NCBI RefSeq assembly: GCF_032854445.1
Contig: NC_088306.1
Coordinates: 18,511,764 to 18,575,763, forward strand
Origin: Liolophura sinensis
Taxonomy: Eukaryota; Mollusca; Polyplacophora; Chitonida; Chitonidae
Direction: 5' to 3'
DNA length: 64,000 bases
A program made the translations under genes and the position numbers. Position 1 is the first letter of the stretch. Each line of letters opens with the position of its first letter. Positions 23,801 through 35,800 of this stretch are shown here, one piece after another. The notes under the pieces are model-generated. The model searched no databases, was not told the origin of the DNA, and saw only the letters and a list, made by a program, of their open reading frames with translations.

Positions 23801-26800
23801 TAACATGACAGTACATACCTGTAGCAGACTGATAGGGAAGTGAGGGTGGGGCTCTGTGGTGATCCACACCCGGAAGCTCTCATGGACATTATGCGTCTCT
23901 GTCACTGTCTCAAGCAGCTCATCCAAGAAGTTCAGACCCAAGTGACAGTTCTGCAGGAGTGCCCAGCCACCCTGCACAATAAAAAATTTGAGGACATTAA
24001 TAAATACTTAAGGTAGGGCAATACATCTCATAGGCATTACCTTCAGTGCATGCAAACAGGACATATTAAAAAATCACTTAAGCTTTTCATTTTAGCAGGT
24101 TTTCATATTAGCCAAAATACTGTTTTATAAGTTACATGCTGAAGTTTGTCATTTTTCAAGTGAGGCATTTTGCGTAATTCTGGTTACCTCGTCCACCTTT
24201 TATACCGCAGGGTTACTTTAAATAGCATTTTTTTATTTAGTATCCTAACTTAAATCTTTGCTGTGGAGTCATGCTATTGTAGAAGCAGTTGACTTATTTC
24301 AAGTATCCACACTTGGGAGTTTGTGGTTGAGAGGGGTGGTGCCTTGTACCACATGAACGCGCCTTCGTTCGGTGTACGGCAGAGCGGGATTCACACCCAT
24401 GCACACAAGCCTTTAAAACAATCCAATTTCACTGAGCTATCTGGGAAGACCATACAACTTCCTTCTTTTTGACGACTTTAAATGTTTGTTGTGATGACAC
24501 CAAATCCTTTGTTTAAAACCGAACTGCATAATGCAGTAATCTTTGCAAAGTAACAAAGAGTCATCAGGCAACACCTACATTTTCCACTATGCAAATAAAT
24601 GCAGCTGAGCTGGCATAAAAGGGAATGAAAGAATTGATGTTAATTGTGAACGTTTTTATTTGTCTGAAATGACACCACACAATTCTTGAAAAATAATCAA
24701 TAATAGCTACAAAACTACAAACACAGGCCTTGTCGATTCTTTTTCAAGAATCAACTGTTCCTCGTTGTTTCTCCGCTACAGAAAACTTAACTTATCATTT
24801 ATAAATGTATCATGTATAACAGTGTTTTTGCACAAAAGCTGCCAGCAACCTGAGGAAGGTTGTCGGTTTGCAAAGGTGATTTGCATGTTTTTTCTCCCAC
24901 AACAATGCTGGTTGCTGTTATATAAGTGAAATATTCTTGAGTACAGCAAAAAAAATCAATCAAATAAATAAATGTAAATAAATGCACAAAACTCATTACG
25001 TTCATGATCACTACTTCATACAAATGTATTTATTTATAAAAATACACTGCCATTTTGATTACAGTTAATATAACAATGCTGCACAATGCTTGACAACAAA
25101 GTTAGAACTGGTAAATGATTTCCATGCACACTTACAGTGGCCATGAACTGCTGAATCAGCTTCCTGGCGTGAACCTCTTGTCCCTGACCCATGGAGATGG
25201 CACGGAAATCTGAACACAGGCACAAACGTGACAAGTTTTTAAAAGCTTAGTAATTGACAGTTGTCATGCCACATGCTTATGAGGCAAACAGCCATTTTCT
25301 GAGTCTTAAGGAGAAAAGTGTGACCACCAGGAAATTCAAGACGGCCAACAACAGCCATACTTGATTAAAAAAATCAATCTCAACCATGTCTTTATAACAT
25401 TACCTCATGTTGCCTCATGAAAGTATGAACTTGATGGGTTAGAAACTGTTAACTATACATGTACCTTCTTTACAAGATCAGGTGTGATAGATCAATCAAC
25501 AACCATAGCGCATTTCCATGTCACTCCAGAAATTGTCCAGCACAGTAAACAATTACATTGTATGGTGGTAAATTCCTGACATTCCAGTCAGACAGCTTGA
25601 ACATATTTGTTTATAAACCGAACTAAATGTATGTGATGGTTGAGCTTCATTTCATTAGGCAGACAATTGTTCAGTGGCTCATAATACATTCAAATACAGA
25701 AAACTGCAGCTCCACAATGAGAATGCATCAAGCTACTCAGTTGCACATTTAAAACACATCTTTCAAGGTTCGTACAACACAAAGATTTCAAATTTACAGG
25801 CTTTTTCAGGACCAAAACTCACACTTTTCTGGTTATCTGGAATAACTATTGTACAGTTACACAAGTTTATAAAGCACTGTTAAATAATATTATTAGCTGA
25901 ACTTAAACATATGCTTATCAATTAATTTCAATGTTGCTGGATAGCAAATTTCTCCAAGAGATTGTAAGCATGCACAGCAGCTTAGGTTGGTTCCCTTATC
26001 TGTTTTAGCCCAAAGTATGTGTGTCGAGTATGTCCGGTTCTCATTTTCAAGCCTTTCCCTGGCCCAATTACAAACCAATCAAGGCCTGCACCCAATTTCA
26101 TTAAGCCCATTAAACTAAGTAAGCCCTAAACTTCTATGACAACATATGTTGTACAGATATAAAGTCCACTTAGCTCAGGGCTACTCCACACTAAGTGTGC
26201 TTTATGAAACCTGCCGCTGGTAGAGTTACTTTCAATTTCCAGGCTTCTCAGGGCCCTGATGTTTATGTACACTGTACGTAATGCTCACCGACATGGAGTT
26301 TCTTGCTCAGCCCCTCGATGCTGTTGGTGGGGTCAGAGCCCATGGACAGGAAGCAGATTAGTGGGACTCTGGGCTCGCTCTCTGCCCACGTGGCCTCCAG
26401 GTTAAGAATGACAGCATCAGCGTACTTGGGTCCCATTGAGTCAGCGATGTACATACGGGCCTGGGCGATTGTACGATCAGGACACCATGACCTGGGGGAA
26501 TATGTGACCACCGTTTTATAGGTTGCCTGATATTATAGATATATTCGTCCATTACAATTTGTCCTCATTTGTTGGAGTTTCAACGCGACCGGACTGTACT
26601 CAGTGAGTATCTCTACTAACTCAACAACCCTTACTATATGGATGGATCCACCACATCCAATGTCTCACCACCCCTTCACAGGATAACATTACTTTACACT
26701 CCAGTCCCGATGAAAGCCATTGTGACGTCATAACGTCACGGAACAATTGAACATTTTTAACCCATGTGTGGGACCACGGGTTGACATACAATACTGATTA

Positions 26801-29800
26801 TGATTGGTCAAATGCATGTTTTTGATTGACAGTTCGGAAAGGACTATTGTGTAGAACCATAAACAAACAACAAGACTTCCTGGGCCTTGTTAACACAAAG
26901 TAATTGAAAGAAACCTGTGACACCATAGGTGTTAATATTAACCAGGCTTATGACTTGGTTTTGGAGTTTGGCTCAAGTGTTATATTCAATACAGCAAATT
27001 TATTATTCCTGAATCAACATCGCTATTAACTTATACAGATATTTAGAGGCTGATTACAATCAACTGGTAGTGTGTGAATGTCCAAGTACCTGATGAGAAG
27101 CAGCTTCCTGAAGGAGTCCAGAGAGTTGCTGTAGCCATCGGGTATCTGCTCCTCCTCCGGGGCATCAGTGTCAAACCAGTTCTTCCATGCTTTCTCATTC
27201 CTAGCAACCTACACATCAAAGTAAGGTGAACACAGATGAGTCAAAAACAAAATTTCACGATTTCACGTTTCTTTAGGCATTATTAATTCATGATGTCTAC
27301 CATATAAAGAAATGACAAAAATCTGAAAAGCAGAAAATTGCACCACTGAAGCATATAGTTCAGGTCTTTTCACTATCAGACTGGAATAATGAAGAGAAAC
27401 AAAATGCATAATGACTGTTCACGTGATTAATAGTTAAACATCAGTAGATTCATGAAACTGTGCAGATGGTCAGAGAATAGAAAATTCATGACTTTTTCAG
27501 GATTTCTTCAAAACTTTCAAATTTATGACTTTTTTTTATGTCTATCCAAATTTTTCCTGACTGGAGAACCCCCTATCAAAGAGTACAAAACATCATCATT
27601 GCCATTATGAACAAGTATTCAGCTGATCAGAGCATGATGAAACACAGTCAAACATCTCACCGACAATCAATCAATGCTTGCAGTCCGAATAACTATAACT
27701 ACAAACCAGAGGATGCAATCCTGCATTTATATTACAATCATACATCTCACCGACAATCAATCAATGCTTGCAGGTCGAATAACTATAACTACAAACCAGA
27801 GGATGCAATCCTGCATTTATATTACAATCATTTCAGGTATCTGTTATATTGGAGATTTACATCTGGCTCAATGGACATCTACACCGGCACCTTCTGATCA
27901 CAAGTTTACACACCACACTACAATTCCGGAAAACCAGCAGGAGATTTTAAAACCCTCTTAAGTACATAAAAGGGAAATTCCTGTCACTGAACTGTTCCTC
28001 GATCATCTGTCAGCTAGCTAGTGTATTACTTACTTGGTTGAGGATCTCTGAGAACTGTGGCAAAGCACTCAGCTGGACCAGGTTGAGCCAAGGTCATGTC
28101 GAGGATCCACTTACTGGACTTGGGGGTGACAGCATTCAGGTCCAACGCAGCTCCACCTGGTGAGCAACAAGTATACACCGCCAGTTAGCGTTAGTCACAG
28201 TCACGCTTAACTGTGCAGGACCTTATCCTGTGACTCCATAGTGATTTTCTCCTAACTAAAAGGAGACGACTCGCTGACAAAATGGCTTTCTACGACAAAT
28301 TTCAGAAATAAAACACACACATACTCAAAGGGAAAATTTGCTATTATACTGGGGAAGTTGTGAGTTCAGCCTCGAAAATCTTGACATGCATACACTGTAT
28401 TTGCCCTGTCCTATTCATCCTTATATACTCTGGTGAAAGAAGCTGACCGTTCACTTCATTTGCTTTCAAGTATTTGCATTTGGAAACAATGACTATAATA
28501 TTAGCAGTTTGATCTTTGGATTAAAAAGACTGTCAAACTGGCTGGAAGTCAGAACATGGTGCAGCTAACAGAACAGATTTTAATGAGATTGCATGGACAC
28601 TATACACTAGTATAAAACTCTTTAATTTTCGGAGATGAAAGCAGAACAGTTAAAAATCCATGAATTGCAAAATTTATACGCAAATGTTTCTATACTTAAC
28701 CAGAAAAAAGAGACTTATTTGATAACGAATAATTCCAGACAAATCCTGAAAACTTTCCTCTTTAGTTAATGCTAAACTGCAGAGGAACCAACATACCTTT
28801 AATGAATGTTGGAACTCCTCTGACTTAATGCGGTTTACTCTGCAGGTCAATCTTGAGGGTAACCAGCAGAGTGAAGAGAAACTTGTGACTTTCATACAAG
28901 CCTCGGCACGTGTAGCAAAACATCTCATATGTCATGTACTCAATTATGTTGGCAATACGTTTAGACGTCATAGGAGGATTTCTCAGATCTGCAACAAAAT
29001 TACAAGATATTTGACATGCATAAAGGGCAACATATATCTTGCAAATATGCAATGGACATGGCAATGCTTTGTCAACAGTTAAGCTAACATTTTTAGGTCA
29101 TGTGGCTTGACGACCATATTTTGTACAAAACTTCTAAAGGAACCATACAACAAAAGGATTGTTATCAAATCTGATATGCACGTAGACTGATCCTAGTTGA
29201 GAAAATCATTCAATTCCCCTAAACACTATGGAGCTCGCCAATGGTTGAATATATAACATGAAAACAAGGCTTGAATTTTTAGATAACTTTCCTGAATTTT
29301 GGATGTTTTTCAGGAGCAGTGATTTCAAATATGTTTTTTCTTTTTGTCTACATTTGTCCTTTTGAGACACATGTATAGTTAAGAAACCTAATTTTAGTTC
29401 TGCAATTTCACTTGCCCAAATACCATGAGAACTAGAAATTGAAATTTGCACCAAATTGTAACCCGAGAAATGCACTATCCATACTGAAATAGCAGATTTG
29501 AGCTACAATCAATAGTTTCTCATTAGAAGTGTTAAAATGATATTACTTATTTCGGACACGCAAATTTAATCCCAATGATTTAACGTTGACTTTAGGATGT
29601 TATTGGAATATCACATGTTGTCTTTAATACTAGCTGCCTTCTGGTTTCTAATGCAATTCCCATGATTTTCCAAAGCAGTTGAATGTTTACGAAACAGATC
29701 ATTTTTCATTTGACAATGAACAATAATACTAAGGAACAGTGAACAACGTGGATGACAGCCAAAACTACTTGCAGTTTGCATTTGCCTGCTTATTTATTTC

Positions 29801-32800
29801 ATTGTTGTTCAATAAACATCCTACTCACGAATGTTTCACTTATCCAATGGAGGTCAGATTTATGGGTGCAGGAAACCAACTTCTGGCAAATTAGTGACAA
29901 AACTTTCCACATTTGACTTACAGATATATATACACATTATAATGGTGTCGGACAAGTGGCCTTCAACCAGTGTTAAAGACAGCCAAACGTATAGCCACAT
30001 GAGTGCTGTGGACCAGTTATTGTCACCATGGAAGGCACCAAAAGCTGTGAGACTGGAGGAATCTACAAATCTCCTTTTCAAGGCCAGATCTCCTCACTTA
30101 CAGTCAGAGTCAAACCACTGGCCATGCGACCATCAGAAAGTAGCAAGAGAAATGCTTTAACATAGCTATAACATAATTGGGATAATGTACAGCTGTGTGA
30201 TCTGCAATGATCAAACATTTAAACATACATAAAACACAGGATCTCATCAGTGGAAATGATGAACAGATAACTGGAGTTTGGAGTATGAGAGTACCTTGCC
30301 ATGGAGAGATCAAAGACGCCAAGGAACTGTTTGAGGGAGGTCTGGTACATGCTGTTCACCATACTCATGTCACAGATCAGAAAGTACAGGATGCTCCCAC
30401 GGTTAGGCCACTGTAACAACAGGAGGTTTAATATTTAAAAGCTCATTAAGGAATTATCATCATGGATTCAACCAATCAGACTGCAGCCAAGCGGGCACAT
30501 AGCCGGATATGGCAAGTCAGCTAAGCAGTAGAGAATATTACTTTTGTGAAATGGCTTAGTCAATTTTTTTTACTAGCCTGCCAACGGTAGTTGACTAAAT
30601 GACCCTTAGTCAACTAACAGACCTCAGGGTCCAGTTTCACAATGTCATACATGTACAATAATCGCCATATACCCAATTCTTCTGATTTGTCTTACAGATA
30701 TTAGTAGTGTTGAAAGTAGAATGTAACATTTCTTTACCAGCCTTTTGGAAAAGTATGGATAAGAGTATGTTGTTCATTAGATGGTCTAATCAATGTGAAA
30801 AAAAGAAACTCAATATTTCTGCTGCAATTACCTATACAATGGCTAAAATGAACAGACCAGGTGCCCAAAAATTAGAAGTCAAACAATGCTACAGTAATTT
30901 GTTGTACAAAATTCTGTACAACAAAATGTACGATAAACAAATGTCGTATCCCACTTAGCGAAACAGGCCTTTTAATCATATCAAACGACACAGGGCATAC
31001 CACCCTACAAAGCCTTCATGTACATGTAAATGCTGATTTAAAGAGCTCAACTTCCCAAGACTGGCACGTCTCTGACTCAGATGACTGTGTGGTCGATGAT
31101 GATGGGTACAGAGGTCGATTGCTTCCAGCCACAAGAACAGTGCCGGAATGCAAACTTTGAAATCTCCGAGTCACAGTCTGAGGTTGGGAATAAAACCAAT
31201 CCCTTGTCTATCTGCGTGATTACTGGACAACCATCTTAACCTCACACCTGCTACTACACTTTCTATGTAAAGCTGGCCTAACAATCTTCCCGACACAAAT
31301 CATTGTAACTCATGATAACAACTTTGAATTTAGGGGGCACTTTCAGACATGACCCCAAATATACATACACTTTTAGACATTCAGCTTACGGCATCCAAAA
31401 CTGATGGCTAAAACACAATTTTCTTTAATAATAACATATTCTGTCACAGATTTCACTGATTTACATACCTGGACGGAATTCTTCTCGAGCTTCGTTAATC
31501 TTGATTTCTGTGTCCGCGGCAATGGTAAGCTTCTCACTGACTTCAGCAGCAGTGATCTTGGTTGTGGCCAGCACATGAATTAGGGATTCGTCTTCCACCA
31601 GGGAACCCTGTATAGAACATCAGTCAAGATCAGTTTTCATATTGCACAAAACAACCTGATCATCATACACAACCGTTCTCATAGGAATTTCCACCTAGAG
31701 ATCATAAATATATGTGGTAAAAAATGCAGGCCATCAGAGAGACATCAATTTTGGGTGGCAAATCTGTCTACATTACGATTTGGATACATTACTGGTACCC
31801 CAGCCAGTTACGAAAAGCTCTATTTTCCCGGCCACGGCTGTCTTGCGCTAGGAATGTTTTCTATGAGGACACTCAATCTTTAAAAAAAAACAAAAAAAAG
31901 GATCACCCAGTATCCACTTCATATGGGACTGCTTCAACCTCAAACACTGTCCTAACCTATTGCTACAGAATTACAAATGCATAAATGCTTCATTCAGCCA
32001 TCTAGCTGTGATGCATCCTCAGCTGCAATTCCTTTGAGCTAATCTCTAAAACATCATCATAGGCAGTTTGATCTCTCTGACCAACCCAGGTTTTCCAGCA
32101 TATGAGGAGTTATGAGTTCCTGTAATTATAAACAATTCATGCATATACCGTACTAACTCTACGAACTTAGTAACAGTCAGTTATTGAATGGGTACCCAGC
32201 GAATGCATGAACTTTTCTTTCTCAGCTCATCATAATGATGTCATATTAAAGACAGCAGAATCTAATACATTGTAACACTGCAGATGTTTTGCAAAAAACA
32301 AATTCTGACGTAACAATGGCTCGTGGACCAACTTCAAACAAGCAAAACCTTACAGGAGCCTCTCCGGTCACTGTCAACTGGCACCAGGGGAGGTAACCAC
32401 ACAGTGTCCCATCTCACCTTGGTACTGGTCAGTTTGTAGAGCAGGTTGTCCTCCAACTCGCTCATCTTCCTCTTGTTGGCCGTCACATCCTCCATCAAGC
32501 GGGTGCGTCAGCCTCCAGTTCCTGTCAACATACAACAACCACATGTACAGTCACTCACCAGTCCAGTCATTCATCAGTCCCTACATATATCCTACACTTT
32601 CATTCCCACCTCAGCAACAGCAGTAAATAAAGCGGTGCAAACAGCAGTAAATAAAGCTGCACAGATAGCAGTAAACAAAGCTGTGCAGACAGCAGTAAAT
32701 TAAACTGTGCAGACAGCAGTAAACAAAGCTGCGCAAATAGCAGTAAACAAAGCTGTGCAGACAGCAGTAAATTAAACTGTGCAAACAGAAGTAAATAAAA

Positions 32801-35800
32801 GCTGTGCAAACAGCAGTAACAAAGCTGCGCAAATAGCAGTAAATAAAGCTGTGCAGACGCAGTAAATAAAGCTGTACAGGCAGCAGTAAATAAAACTGCA
32901 AACAGCAGTAAATAAAGATGCACAAACAGTAGTAAATAAAGCTGTGGAAACAGCAGTAAATAATACTGCAAACCGCAGTAAATAAAGCTGCGCAAATGGC
33001 AGTAAATAAACGCCCACAAACAGCAGTAAACAAAGCTGTGCTTCAACAGAGCCCTTTTGGCTCCCAGGGCTTACTTTACTTAAGAAAACTGGAATCCAGT
33101 AGTGTGTTTGTAGTAAGCTAGTGGTGAGATGTTGGTATACCACTGAGATTCTCCGTGCCTTGTTGGCAGTACAGGTGTGTGTGTGTAGTGGGCCAAGTGA
33201 ACACACTGCCTATCTGTGTAGATAAGTGGCCCAGTATGTATCATATTAACTATTCCATGTTACCTGTTTCTCTGTGAGAATGACTCTGCCCAGTAGCTGG
33301 TCCTCCAGACCCTTCATGGTCACAGTGAAGTCTATGATGGATGTTCTGGCACTCACCTACAACAACAACAACAATGTTCCTTAAGTCTGAAATACCGAAA
33401 GATACAATAGTAAGGACTACATATGTCTGATTAGTTTTCAGTTCAGGAAAAGGAGAGTTGGTGCTGAGGAACGGAGGCAAACACTTACATGTAAATTGAA
33501 ATAGACAAAATACACATAATATCATTGTTAGATATTTCTAGCTTTCCATTGTTTTTTAATAATCTCCACTTTCTATACTAGACTGCTAGATCATGGAAAT
33601 GGCGGTGTAGATCTCACCTCAGGAGTGTAGGCAGGATTGGGCAGCTTTGTGGTGATGTACAGGTAAAACCCCTTCATCACATCACACTCCTTGTCACCCA
33701 CTTTCACCTACAACAACCACCAGCAAATCATATATTACCAGATACTTTTATTTAGTTATTTGTTTGATTGGTGTTTTACTCTGTACAGAAAAATATTTCA
33801 TGTATACAACGGCTTCCAGCATAATGGTGGAAGAAAACAAGGCAGAGCCCAGGGGAAAACCCAATGACCATTCACAGGTTGCGGCCAGCCCTTTCTAAGT
33901 ATGGCCGGAGAAGAAGCCAGCATGAGCTGGGCTCGAACTCACAGTGACCGCATTGAGGGTAGGCTCCTGGGTCACTGTGCTGCACTGGCACGCTAACCAA
34001 CTCAGCCAAGGATGCCCCCACCAGGTGCTATTGTTAATCTACTTATCTGATTGGAGTCTAACACAATACTTAGGAATTTTTCTGTTTTATGATGGTGGCC
34101 AGCTTTATAGGTGGAGGAAACCCAAGTGTCAAGGGTAGATCACTGAATTTTGGCTAGTGACTAGTGAACTCTGCCACGAGTGACATATACATGTATGTCA
34201 TACTGATGGAAGGCAAGTTATAAGTTTTACTCAAACTTTATGCTACCAGCTGCTTTTGACTGTATCACACTGATGTACAGGTGGAGCACAAGGCACATAT
34301 CTCAATCTAGTATTGTCACAGACAGACAGTTTACTTTATGGACATTGTAATGTACACTGATCTAGAGTCACATTTATATTTATTGATTTACTTGATTAGT
34401 GTTTTATGCCCTACTTAAGGATATTTCACTTATACAGCGCTGGACGGTATTGTGGTGGGATGGAAAAAAAAAAGAAAAGAGCTGGGTGGGGGCGGAGGGG
34501 GGGGGGGTCGTGGGGTGATGACCATCCAATGGTTGCTGACACACCTTCCCATGTATGGCCGGAGAGGAATCCAGCATGAGCTCGATTTGAACTCACAGCA
34601 ACCCCATTGGTGACAGGCTCATGGGTTTAATGTTAATTCTATAAGAATACTTGCAATTTTAAGTTAAATGAAGTGGCCAGGAGCCAACAGCCATGCACAT
34701 AAGTGTTTGAACTTTGTATTTCCTTCCCCTAAATGTCTGCATAATCTGTTGCAATAACTAGAAATCCAATCTAATTCTGGCGCTACCTTGAAGCAGCTGC
34801 CCTGTTTAATAAAGTTTTTCTCCAGGATATTGTCCAGAGCTGGGTCTAGTTCTTCCTCCACATCTTCCAGCAGTAACGGTCGGCCCAGGGAGAGGGCATC
34901 CTCCAGGTGGGAGCGGAAATACTTGTGGTTCAAAGATGTCACCTGCAAAACAAATAATTTCATGTCGTCTTTGTTAGGGGGCTTTACTGTTGCACACAAG
35001 GTGATTACAGCGTTATTATACTGCCAGATATCAATTAGCTAGTTAGAGAAAGATAGTTATCTGATACATCAACAAGAGAAACCCTGTACATTAATAGAGA
35101 TACCACTTTTGTCACACAGGGACTTTACTTACAGCAAACTCCTTGATGTTTAGGGGAAACTTCTTCCTGTGTGTATTTCTTAATATACCAAGCTAACAAG
35201 CTGATAACATACTGTAGAAAATTACTCAAAATGTATTTGTCTTGAGAACGGGCTTTTTTATGTATATTTGCCTGTATTCAACTTTGCCTGTAAAGTTACA
35301 TCTCTTTTCACTTGACTGACAACACCCTGCTTCATAGAAGTTAGGTAAAATCAAGAACACAATATTTTAATCACTGAAAACAAAATTTTTACTTTACAAT
35401 ACTAAAATGATTCAACACAGCAGTAAATGATATAAACATACTGGTAACCCAAGAACATGTATATGCCAGCACAATATGGACAGGATTGTTTCTCTGCTCT
35501 TGTCTCTTACCTGTAGCTCGTGATCTTTCTCTCTGTTTTTGATCCAAGCTTTGCCCTGGCCTTGAGGATCTATCAGAAGTGGATAGCGAGCAGCTTTGGT
35601 CGTGATAATTCCATTCTGTACCGACAGGTCATCATTAGGCAGGCCCTGCAGGTTCCATTCTCCTATCTGCAGAGTAACATATAGAAAATAAACATTCTAT
35701 TTCATTAAAGGACATGCAACTGTACCTATATCTTGGTTCACAGGTGCCCCGAGTCGAAGCTGGCAATTTTATTCATGTGACAACAAACATTTATACAGGC

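Noticed and set aside
21061-23977. A string of overlapping minus-strand open frames repeating [14 protein letters not shown]
   Set aside because: They are three-frame readings of the 86-bp exon-intron array; 86 is not a multiple of 3, so each frame cycles and stops. They are not separate genes.
32600-33206. Minus-strand frames with repeated leucine/cysteine (YCCL), resembling membrane proteins
   Set aside because: Translation of the cagcagtaaataaagctg repeat; hydrophobicity is a by-product of the repeat.
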